A DNA stretch of 64,000 nt, taken from positions 90,856 to 154,855 of the forward strand of contig NZ_JAKILG010000006.1 of NCBI RefSeq assembly GCF_023283765.1, given 5' to 3'. The translations under genes were made by a program, and so were the position numbers. Below the pieces are notes generated by a model. It worked only from the letters and a program-made list of their open reading frames with translations. It had not been told where the DNA came from and did no database searches. Below are positions 1 to 7,619 of the stretch, in pieces. The stretch comes from Shewanella profunda (GTDB lineage: Bacteria > Pseudomonadota > Gammaproteobacteria > Enterobacterales > Shewanellaceae). How positions within the stretch are numbered: position 1 is the stretch's first letter; every line of letters begins with the position of its first letter.

Positions 1-111
1 GTTGAACCGATTAAGCAAATTCAGGGAGATAACAATGCACATCAGCCTGTTGCAATGTCAGAGCAGTCGCGACGTCAACGCCAATCTGCTGTTTATCGAA
101 TCGCAGCTTAA
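1..111 (+). CDS. possible C-terminal end of an upstream gene (YhdP-like?), partial
   Basis: Frame 1 is open from the first base to a TAA at 109-111 and encodes about 36 residues beginning V-E-P-I-K-Q. The tail would overlap the first 77 bases of the amidase gene in another frame. In several gammaproteobacteria a long AsmA/YhdP-type envelope gene precedes a nit-tldD pair, and a C-terminus ending in a 'V-x-P-I' stretch followed by a polar tail would fit that. The identity is an inference from gene order only. It may equally be a chance open frame. Confidence 0.35.
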   Translation, partial: VEPIKQIQGDNNAHQPVAMSEQSRRQRQSAVYRIAA

Positions 112-877
112 GGCACTCAAGCGGGATCTTGGTGCACCGCATTTAGTGGTATTGCCCGAATGCAGTCTGCTGTTTGGTGGTCACGAGAGTCAGCAACTCG
201 CCTATGCGGGTGATGCCAATCAGAGTCCGCTCAAATCGGCGTTAAGTGCATTGGCCGCCAAGTATCGGGTATTTATGGTGGCGGGCACTATCCCTGCTTT
301 GGCTGGGGATGGTCGTGTCTATAGCCGCAGTTATCTGTTTGATGATAAAGGTGATACTTTAGGGCATTACGATAAACTGCACCTTTTTGATGTCGATGTT
401 GCCGATGGCACAAAGCAATACCGCGAGAGCGAAACCTTCTACCCCGGTGATCACATTAGCGTTATCGATACACCTTTTGGCAAAATTGGCCTAGCCATCT
501 GTTATGATTTGCGTTTTCCCGACTTGTTTAGGGCTATGCGCCTCGCGGGGGCTGAGATTATCACAGTGCCCTCGGCTTTTACTAAAGTGACGGGCGAGGC
601 CCATTGGCAGGTACTATTACAGGCAAGAGCCATTGAAACGCAGTGCGTTATTCTTGCCGCGGCACAGTGGGGAGCCCATAACGAAGGCAGTCGAGAAACG
701 TGGGGACAGAGTATGATAGTTGGCCCTTGGGGTAATATTTTGGCTGAGCGTAAAACAGGCATCGGTTGGATACATGCCGAGGTGGATTTAGCCGAATTGC
801 ACAGCATTCGCAGTAAAATGCCGATTATGCAGCATAATCGTTTCCTTGAGCCAAGTTTGAAGAAAATCGCAAAATAG
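35..877 (+). CDS. carbon-nitrogen hydrolase (Nit family, probable deaminated glutathione amidase)
   Basis: This 280-residue protein belongs to the nitrilase superfamily. The Glu-Lys-Cys triad is visible: E42 in VVLPECS, K114 in HYDKLHLFDVDV and C156 in AICYDLRFPD. The K-L-H-L-F-D-V stretch and the overall length match the NIT1/YbeM branch, which hydrolyses deaminated glutathione to 2-oxoglutarate and cysteinylglycine as metabolite repair in the cytoplasm. The frame is open from base 2, but the ATG at 35 is preceded by CAGGGAG at good spacing and starts the conserved beta strand, so it was chosen. The gene lies 124 bases upstream of tldD on the same strand and may be cotranscribed with it. Family assignment is firm; the exact substrate is inferred. 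Confidence 0.9.
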   Translation: MHISLLQCQSSRDVNANLLFIESQLKALKRDLGAPHLVVLPECSLLFGGHESQQLAYAGDANQSPLKSALSALAAKYRVFMVAGTIPALAGDGRVYSRSYLFDDKGDTLGHYDKLHLFDVDVADGTKQYRESETFYPGDHISVIDTPFGKIGLAICYDLRFPDLFRAMRLAGAEIITVPSAFTKVTGEAHWQVLLQARAIETQCVILAAAQWGAHNEGSRETWGQSMIVGPWGNILAERKTGIGWIHAEVDLAELHSIRSKMPIMQHNRFLEPSLKKIAK

Positions 878-1001
878 CCTGTATAAACAAACGGTAATGC
901 TGAATTAGATATTGAGTTTATACACAGAATTAGCACCTAGAATTAGTACATTAAATTTACATACAGAATATAAAGATCCTTTCGGATCAAAGAGAGCATC
1001 G

Positions 1002-2450
1002 ATGCCATTTTTAGCACAAGTAGAGCAAAGTTTATTGAAGGGTGGGTTAGCATTAGATGACCTACAAACTTATCTAAATACCATACATCAGCACAAAATC
1101 GATTATTCCGATCTCTACTTCCAAGGGAGTCGTCACGAGTCTTGGGTGCTGGAAGACGGCATCATCAAAGACGGTAGTTTCCATATTGAACGCGGTGTAG
1201 GGGTGCGTGCCATCAGTGGCGAAAAAACCGGTTTTGCCTATGCCGACGATATCACCCCTGCGGCCTTAAGTGCCGCGGCACAGGCCGCTCGCGGTATTGC
1301 CAGTGCGGGTGAACAAACTCAGGTTTGCGCTTTTAAACGTCAAAAAGCATTAGCGCTATACGACAGCTTAGATCCGATAGCGGCGATGGAAGAAGTCAAA
1401 AAAATCAATCTGCTGAAAGAAGCCGACGCCTATATCCGCAGTTTAGATAGCCGCATTATCCAAGTGGTGATCAGTCTTGCCGGTGTGCACGAAGAAATTC
1501 TTATCGCCGCAAGCGACGGTACGCTGGCCGCCGATATTCGCCCCTTAGTGCGTTTTAACTGCAGCGTGATTTTAGAAGAAAATGGTAAGCGTGAACGCGG
1601 TGGGGCTGGTGGTGGTGGTCGCCATGATTATGGCGTGTTGATGGCAAACGATGACACGGGTTTGCCTATTTGCTTCGCCTTTGCCCGTGAAGCCGTGCGC
1701 CAAGCGCAGGTCAACCTCAATGCTATCGATGCGCCAGCGGGTGAAATGCCTGTGGTGCTGGGTAATGGCTGGCCGGGTGTATTGCTTCACGAAGCCGTAG
1801 GACATGGTTTAGAAGGTGATTTTAACCGTAAGGGTAGCAGTGCCTTCAGTGGCAAAGTCGGTCAGCAAGTTGCCTCAACATTAGTGACTGTGGTCGATGA
1901 CGGTACCTTGCCAAATCGTCGTGGTTCGCTCAGCATCGACGATGAAGGTGTACCCACCCAAAGAACGGTATTAATTGAAGACGGTATTTTAAAGGGTTAT
2001 ATCCAAGACAAGCTCAATGCGCGCTTGATGGGTGTGTCACCAACAGGTAATGGTCGCCGTGAATCCTACGCTCACTTACCTATGCCGCGTATGACCAACA
2101 CTTATATGACGGCGGGTGCGTCAGATCCAAGCGAGATTATTAAGTCGGTCAAAAAGGGGATTTACGCGCCTAATTTTGGTGGTGGCCAAGTGGATATCAC
2201 CTCGGGTAAGTTTGTGTTCTCAGCGTCTGAAGCCTATTTAATTGAAAATGGTGAAGTGACCCAAGCGATTAAAGGTGCCACTTTAATTGGTAACGGACCA
2301 GAAGCCATGAGCCAGATTTCTATGGTGGGTAACGATATGGCGTTGGATCGAGGTGTTGGCGTTTGTGGCAAAGATGGTCAAAGTGTGCCTGTGGGAGTAG
2401 GTCAACCGACCTTGAAGCTCGACAAGCTCACAGTGGGTGGAACGGCGTAA
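1002..2450 (+). CDS. tldD: metalloprotease TldD
   Basis: The product is 482 residues, essentially the length of E. coli TldD. The TldD-type HExxxH zinc motif is seen as HEAVGH at residues 263-268. TldD pairs with TldE (PmbA) to degrade unfolded peptides and to process ribosomally made peptides such as microcin B17 and CcdA; no tldE/pmbA is in this window. The open frame reaches back to 912, but the ATG at 1002 follows AGAGAG and begins the family's usual N-terminus. The preceding 30 codons are AT-rich leader-like sequence. The G-A-G-G-G-G run near residue 200 and the Asn/Gly-rich C-terminal half are typical of the family. Confidence 0.95.
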   Translation: MPFLAQVEQSLLKGGLALDDLQTYLNTIHQHKIDYSDLYFQGSRHESWVLEDGIIKDGSFHIERGVGVRAISGEKTGFAYADDITPAALSAAAQAARGIASAGEQTQVCAFKRQKALALYDSLDPIAAMEEVKKINLLKEADAYIRSLDSRIIQVVISLAGVHEEILIAASDGTLAADIRPLVRFNCSVILEENGKRERGGAGGGGRHDYGVLMANDDTGLPICFAFAREAVRQAQVNLNAIDAPAGEMPVVLGNGWPGVLLHEAVGHGLEGDFNRKGSSAFSGKVGQQVASTLVTVVDDGTLPNRRGSLSIDDEGVPTQRTVLIEDGILKGYIQDKLNARLMGVSPTGNGRRESYAHLPMPRMTNTYMTAGASDPSEIIKSVKKGIYAPNFGGGQVDITSGKFVFSASEAYLIENGEVTQAIKGATLIGNGPEAMSQISMVGNDMALDRGVGVCGKDGQSVPVGVGQPTLKLDKLTVGGTA

Positions 2451-2543
2451 GAATCTAGCACCGAGATCTAGGTGCTACCCAGCAGTTACTGAGGCGAGTT
2501 CTGGCCGCTGCCCGCTATGGATGTTATCATTCGCAAAGGAAAT

Positions 2544-2559
2544 TAGAGTAACTACTCTA
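2544..2559. promoter_or_regulatory. 16-base palindrome upstream of the efflux operon, possible operator
   Basis: TAGAGTA-AC-TACTCTA is a perfect inverted repeat with 7-base arms and a 2-base spacer. It sits immediately before the AGAGG ribosome binding site of the TolC-like gene (ATG at 2569). Position and symmetry suit a dimeric repressor of the TetR or MarR kind, but no regulator gene is adjacent, so the partner is unknown. Confidence 0.45.
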
Positions 2560-2568
2560 GAGGTGTTA

Positions 2569-3963
2569 ATGAAACTATCACGAGCGGCTTGGCGGTGTTT
2601 ACTGTCACTGCCTTTTTTATTGCCATCGGTTTTGCATGCAGAGCCGACAAGCTTCAGTGATGCTTGGCAACAAGTGCTGGAAGTGAGTGATAAGTTACAG
2701 GCTCAGTCGCAGGAAGTTAACCGTGCTAAAGGTGAGCAGCATGCTGGGGAGAGTTTAAATTTACCCTCCTTAGACATTCGCGGAAACTATATTCATCTGG
2801 ATAAACCGATAGAGTTTGATTTGAAAGAATTAAATTCAGTCGTATCTATCCCGCCAGCACTTGGCAGCATCATTGCGGGTATTCCTCCGTTGCCCTTAAG
2901 CGAGCAAGATATTTTTAGTGCCAGCTTACAGGCTATGTGGCCGATTTATACGGGTGGGCAGATCACCGCAGCTCAAGGTATACACGCCGCTATGGTGGCT
3001 GAAAAGCAACAAGAGTTACAACTGGCAACCCGCGATTTATTTACTCAACTGGTGGATAGATACTACGCCGTCGATGTGACTCTGGCATTAGTGCATACCC
3101 AAACAGACCTTGTTAGCTCCTTAGCAGAACATGTTGAACATGCGCTTGCACTGGAGCGCGAAGGCCAAATTGCTAAGGTTGAACGCCTCAATGCCCAAGT
3201 TGCCTTAGACAATGCCAAAGTCAATTTAGGGAGCGCTCGTCGTCAACACGAAATGGCGGTTATCGCCCTGTCGCGCATGCTACATCAAAGTCAGGTGACG
3301 ACAAATTCTCCCTTATTTGTACTGCCACAGGCACCCTCATTAGGTCAACTCAGCCAAATTACCCTGAGTCAACACCCAGCACTTAAACTGCTCGAAGCGA
3401 AAGAGGCTCAAGCGAACGGCTTAGTGTCATTGGAAAAAGGCAAGTACCATCCGACAGTATACCTCTTTGGTAACTACACCTTGTATGAAGAAGACACACT
3501 CTTGTCGGGCATTACACCCGACTGGCTGGTAGGTGTTGGGGTCAATGTGCCGTTGATCAGCCGTGATGGCCGCAGTGGTAAAGTCGAAGCGGCCAAAAGT
3601 GCCCTGTTGCAAGCCCGCTACACCAAGGCACAAACCAAACAAGACTTGAGCTTGCTGGTGGATCAAAGCTATCGACAGTTATTACAGGCCGAAGAGGAAG
3701 TTAAGGCGTTAGACACTTCACTCGAATTGGCGGCCGAAAACCTACGCCTTAGGGAAATCGCCTTCAATCAAGGGCTTTCCACTTCTATCGACCGAGTCGA
3801 TGCCGAGCTAAAACTGAGCGCAGTGAAAACCCAGCAATTGGCTGCTCGTTATCGTTATGTGCAAGCCTATGCCAGATTGATGGCAATCAGTGGTCAATTA
3901 GATGAATTTATTGGTCGCACCGTCGATCGTAACCCAGTGCAGGAGACAAATAATGCGCGCTAA
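2569..3963 (+). CDS. TolC-family outer membrane efflux protein
   Basis: The product is 464 residues with a cleavable signal peptide (MKLSRAAWRCLLSLPFLLPSVLHA), followed by a long, largely helical protein with two outer-membrane-efflux repeats, as in TolC. It would form the trimeric exit channel of a tripartite pump. The ATG at 2569 was chosen over the upstream open frame (from 2437) because it begins the signal peptide and follows AGAGG. The gene overlaps the next (HlyD-like) gene by 11 bases, a sign of translational coupling. It heads a four-gene operon. The TolC family is clear; the cargo is unknown. Confidence 0.9.
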   Translation: MKLSRAAWRCLLSLPFLLPSVLHAEPTSFSDAWQQVLEVSDKLQAQSQEVNRAKGEQHAGESLNLPSLDIRGNYIHLDKPIEFDLKELNSVVSIPPALGSIIAGIPPLPLSEQDIFSASLQAMWPIYTGGQITAAQGIHAAMVAEKQQELQLATRDLFTQLVDRYYAVDVTLALVHTQTDLVSSLAEHVEHALALEREGQIAKVERLNAQVALDNAKVNLGSARRQHEMAVIALSRMLHQSQVTTNSPLFVLPQAPSLGQLSQITLSQHPALKLLEAKEAQANGLVSLEKGKYHPTVYLFGNYTLYEEDTLLSGITPDWLVGVGVNVPLISRDGRSGKVEAAKSALLQARYTKAQTKQDLSLLVDQSYRQLLQAEEEVKALDTSLELAAENLRLREIAFNQGLSTSIDRVDAELKLSAVKTQQLAARYRYVQAYARLMAISGQLDEFIGRTVDRNPVQETNNAR

Positions 3964-4927
3964 TCGAATGCTGGCCCTTGTGGCGTTGGTCGCATTAGGC
4001 CTCATCTTAGCCTATGGTCTTAAGCTGGCTTATAGCCCGCAGCCGAGCCTATTGCAGGGGCAGATTGAAGCCCGAGAATACAATGTGTCATCTAAGGTGC
4101 CCGGCCGTGTCGAGCAAGTGTTAGTGCGCCGTGGCGATAGCGTGGCGCAAGGGGATTTGTTATTTGCGATCCACAGCCCTGAGCTGGATGCAAAGTTGAT
4201 GCAGGCCGAAGGTGGCCGTGATGCCGCTAAGGCTAAGCAGTTAGAAGCTAATAATGGTGCTCGTAGCCAAGAAGTGATGGCGGCTAGGGAGCAATGGCTC
4301 AAGGCACAGGCGGCGGCAACACTCGCTAAAACCACTTATATCCGCGTCGAAAACCTGTTTAATGAAGGTGTGGCAGCAAGACAAAAACGCGATGAAGCCT
4401 TTACCCAATGGCAAGCGGCAAAATACACAGAGCAAGCGGCCTTAGCCATGTATCAAATGGCCGAGGAAGGCGCGCGAGTTGAGACCAAAGCGGCGGCGGC
4501 AGGCAATGCTCGCATGGCCGAAGGTGCGGTAAAAGAAGTTAGCGCAGTGATGGAAGATAGCCAAATGCGTGCGCCTAAGTCGGGTGAGATCAGCGACGTG
4601 TTATTACAGGCGGGTGAACTGGCGCCGAGGGGTTTTCCGATAGTCAGCCTTATCGATATGCAGGATGCTTGGGCAGTGTTCCAAGTACGTGAAGATCAGC
4701 TTAAACGCTTCAAAAAAGGCGATAAAATTCAACTGAATATTCCGGCGCTCGATCAGGATGTGGTGTTCACTGTGTCCCATATCAGTGTGATGGGTGACTT
4801 TGCGACTTGGCGTTCGACCGAAAGTGGCCATGATTTTGATATGCGTACCTTCGAGGTGGAATTGCGCCCCAGTGAGCCGATTGCTAACCTGCGTGTTGGC
4901 ATGTCAGTGCTGTTACGCGGAGAGTAA
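3953..4927 (+). CDS. HlyD/EmrA-family periplasmic adaptor (membrane fusion protein)
   Basis: The product is 324 residues. One N-terminal transmembrane helix (residues about 6-24) anchors it to the inner membrane. A biotinyl-lipoyl-like half (GQIEAREYNVSSKVPGRVEQV) follows, then an alanine-rich coiled-coil hairpin (roughly residues 90-195) and a beta-barrel segment. It resembles the YhiI/YbhG branch of adaptors that work with ABC-2 permeases. The ATG at 3953 has AGGAG nine bases upstream and lies inside the end of the TolC-like gene. It ends five bases before the first permease, so the operon is tight. Confidence 0.9.
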   Translation: MRANRMLALVALVALGLILAYGLKLAYSPQPSLLQGQIEAREYNVSSKVPGRVEQVLVRRGDSVAQGDLLFAIHSPELDAKLMQAEGGRDAAKAKQLEANNGARSQEVMAAREQWLKAQAAATLAKTTYIRVENLFNEGVAARQKRDEAFTQWQAAKYTEQAALAMYQMAEEGARVETKAAAAGNARMAEGAVKEVSAVMEDSQMRAPKSGEISDVLLQAGELAPRGFPIVSLIDMQDAWAVFQVREDQLKRFKKGDKIQLNIPALDQDVVFTVSHISVMGDFATWRSTESGHDFDMRTFEVELRPSEPIANLRVGMSVLLRGE

Positions 4928-4932
4928 AGGCC

Positions 4933-6210
4933 GTGACTGAGCACACGACTGACGCCCAAACGGTAGACACGCTCAGCGAGCCACGTGCAATAGACGTGAG
5001 CTTTATGGCGTTGATCGTAGCGTTAGTTCGCCGTGAGCTGCGCGCCCTATGGCATGACCCTTGGCAGTTGGCGCTGATAAGCTATATTCCGCTGCTGGGA
5101 ATGTTATGCCTTTGGTGGCTGTTCAGTGCAGGTTTACCAAGGCAACTGCCTGTGGCCATTGTCGATCAAGATCATAGCCAATTGAGCCGTATGCTGACCC
5201 GTCAGCTTAAGGCCAATTCTGTCACAGCTCCCCAAAGTTTTACCGACTTATCCTCGGCTGTTAGCGCGATGCAGCAGGCGAAAGTCTATGCCATTGTAGT
5301 TTTTCCCTATGATATGAAAAAGGATTTACTCACAGGCCATAAGCCTACTATTGATGTGCGCTACAACAGCCAGTTTTTGTTGGTGGGTAAGTTACTCTCA
5401 AGCCAAATTCAGTTGAGTTTAGGTGAGGGATTACAGCAAGTTGCGAGTTTAAAGCAACTGGCAACGGGGACACCTAAGTCTCAGGTAGCGGTAGATTTAA
5501 ACCCAGTTAAAAGCCAAACCACGGCGCTGTTTAACCGTAATAACAATTATATAGGCTTCTTAGTGCCGCCAGTGCTGGTTGCCCTATGGCAGTTATTATC
5601 TATGTTGGCTATGGCAAATAGCCTAAATCGTGAGTTGCATTTAGCGCCTGTTATGCAAGCCGATGGAATATCGGATCGATTAACCACGCATTTCTGGCCT
5701 AAGGTATTGGCGAAAATGACACTGTTTACACCGATATTATTACTGCAGGGCGGTTTTATTATTGCAGGCTTGTATTTGTATCTTGCACTGCCGATGGCGG
5801 GCAGTTTAGTGGTGTTACTCTTTGCACAATTGGCAATGTTGTTGGCAATATGGATCTTAGTATTATTAATATTTGTGCTGATGCGTGACAGTGCGCGGGT
5901 GATCAGTTTTTGCACCGCGCTGTTTGCTCCCGCCTTTGCTTTTATGGGCATTACCTTCCCGACCCATGAAATGCCGCAGCTAGCCCAGTGGTGGCGGCTT
6001 ATTATGCCGTCGAGCCATTATATTGAGTCCCATGTCAGCGTGGTGAGTTACGGCGCCAGTTGGCCTTATGTCGCCAGCCAGATGAGCAGTTATTGGGGGT
6101 TTATCTGCCTGTTTCCTGTGATTTATTTATTGGCGCGTAAATTACTCCCTATGACTGTTAATTTGAATGCTGTGAGTATTGATGCTGCTATGCCTGCGAA
6201 GGGGCAATAG
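4933..6210 (+). CDS. ABC-2 type transporter permease, first of a pair
   Basis: The product is 425 residues starting at a GTG. The ABC2_membrane_3 layout is readable: a first transmembrane helix (about residues 48-68), a large periplasmic loop of roughly 150 residues (AIVDQDHSQLSRML...), then five more hydrophobic helices. It resembles YhhJ/YbhS/YbhR. Such permeases normally need a nucleotide-binding partner, and none is encoded in this operon. The gene ends one base before the ATG of the second permease. Translocation of drugs, lipids or peptides through the HlyD-TolC path is the likely role; the substrate cannot be told. Confidence 0.88.
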   Translation: MTEHTTDAQTVDTLSEPRAIDVSFMALIVALVRRELRALWHDPWQLALISYIPLLGMLCLWWLFSAGLPRQLPVAIVDQDHSQLSRMLTRQLKANSVTAPQSFTDLSSAVSAMQQAKVYAIVVFPYDMKKDLLTGHKPTIDVRYNSQFLLVGKLLSSQIQLSLGEGLQQVASLKQLATGTPKSQVAVDLNPVKSQTTALFNRNNNYIGFLVPPVLVALWQLLSMLAMANSLNRELHLAPVMQADGISDRLTTHFWPKVLAKMTLFTPILLLQGGFIIAGLYLYLALPMAGSLVVLLFAQLAMLLAIWILVLLIFVLMRDSARVISFCTALFAPAFAFMGITFPTHEMPQLAQWWRLIMPSSHYIESHVSVVSYGASWPYVASQMSSYWGFICLFPVIYLLARKLLPMTVNLNAVSIDAAMPAKGQ

Positions 6211-6211
6211 G

Positions 6212-7417
6212 ATGAATTTGTCCAATGGCGAACACTCAAATATGCAACTTCAGATCAGTTTATGGCGCCTGATTATCACTGAGCTTAAGGCCATTATTAG
6301 CGATAAAGCGATCGCAGTGACCTTGTTCGGCGGTGTGCTGTTTTATTCGGTTTTGTATCCTTTGCCTTATTTGAACCAAGTGCCGACTGAACAACAACTG
6401 ATCGTGGTGGATTTAGATCATTCTTCCCTAAGTCGTCAGTTGATCCGTAATGCCGATGCTAGCGCGAAAATCCAAGTGATAGGCCAAGTCGGCTCGATAA
6501 CCGAGGCAAAGCGTTTTATCGAGATAGGTAAAGCCCATGGTTTACTCGTGATCCCCGAAGGATTCCGCCGCGACTTGTTGCTCGGTAAAGGGGTGACCCT
6601 AAGTTATGGCGGCGATGCCAGTTACTTTTTGATTTATTCCGCTATCGCCGAAGGCTTAGTGAGCGCCGGAATGGATGCGGGTAAACAAGTGCAATTGATT
6701 GGCATGCTCGCCCAAGGGGAAAATCCTAAGCAGGCCCAAGAAAGTTTAAACTCGCTCCACCTTAATAGTGTCCCCGCTTTTAACCCAAGCTTAGGTTATA
6801 CACCCTATGTAGTGCCCGGATTGTTTTTGCTGATCCTGCATCAAACGTTGCTAATTGGTACGGGTATTTTAGGGGCAGGGCAATGGCGCCATAAAGGCTA
6901 TTGGCAGCAGGTATCGCCAGTGCAATTAGTCTGCGGTCGTACTCTTGCCTTCATGTTGATTTATATCTTCTTTACCAGCTTTTATGTCGGTTATTGTTAT
7001 CACTGGTATAACGTGAGTATTCAAGCGAGCCTTGGCTTAGTTGCGCTGTGGTTATTGCCGTTTTTACTTGCCACCGCCGCCGCAGGTGTCGCTATGAGCA
7101 CCTTGTTTACCCGCCGCGATTTACCGACGCAAGTGTTGCTACTGATCTCAATGCCTATCCTATTCGTTTCCGGCTTTGTCTGGCCGATTGCCCTCATTCC
7201 CGCGCCTTTAGTGTTAGGTTCGCAGTTTATCCCCGCCGTGCCCGCGATTATGGGTATGCTAGAACTCAATCAAATGGGCGCAAGCTGGGCGAGTGTGATG
7301 CCTAAATGGCTACAACTATGGGGCCTATTTGCAGTCTTTTTTGGACTCTCAATATTAGGGATTAAGCGTCGCGCTAAGATATTGTTGGCTGAAGCTAATG
7401 ATAAACGCAGGGTTTAA
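6212..7417 (+). CDS. ABC-2 type transporter permease, second of a pair
   Basis: The product is 401 residues with the same topology as its upstream neighbour: one helix, a long periplasmic domain (VVDLDHSSLSRQLIRNAD is parallel to VDQDHSQLSRMLTRQLK in the first), then five helices. The internal similarity shows the two arose by duplication and probably form a heterodimer. The ATG at 6212 follows AAGGGG; an alternative ATG lies at 6242. It is the last gene of the efflux operon, and a hairpin follows before the convergent gene. No Walker A or ABC signature is present in either permease. Confidence 0.88.
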   Translation: MNLSNGEHSNMQLQISLWRLIITELKAIISDKAIAVTLFGGVLFYSVLYPLPYLNQVPTEQQLIVVDLDHSSLSRQLIRNADASAKIQVIGQVGSITEAKRFIEIGKAHGLLVIPEGFRRDLLLGKGVTLSYGGDASYFLIYSAIAEGLVSAGMDAGKQVQLIGMLAQGENPKQAQESLNSLHLNSVPAFNPSLGYTPYVVPGLFLLILHQTLLIGTGILGAGQWRHKGYWQQVSPVQLVCGRTLAFMLIYIFFTSFYVGYCYHWYNVSIQASLGLVALWLLPFLLATAAAGVAMSTLFTRRDLPTQVLLLISMPILFVSGFVWPIALIPAPLVLGSQFIPAVPAIMGMLELNQMGASWASVMPKWLQLWGLFAVFFGLSILGIKRRAKILLAEANDKRRV

Positions 7418-7574
7418 TATTTTATTGGTGAGTGTGAATGGTTTGCGGCCTTAATCGTGGGTTGTAACCCATACTGTTACGTCATGTCATCTCTGAGTGT
7501 TTATGTAATTAATGACAGCTACAACCAGCCTATCAGTTGTTGATCAAGTACCTCAATATAGAATAGATCATGAT

Positions 7575-7619
7575 CAGTACCAGCAGAGTGCCTACGGTTG
7601 CTGGTACTGAACAATTTTT
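7575..7619 (+). terminator. hairpin followed by AATTTTT between convergent genes
   Basis: An 11-base perfect stem (CAGTACCAGCA at 7575-7585 with TGCTGGTACTG at 7599-7609) is followed by ACAATTTTT on the plus strand. It could stop transcription leaving the efflux operon. The T run touches the stop codon of the convergent fusion gene. Confidence 0.55.
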
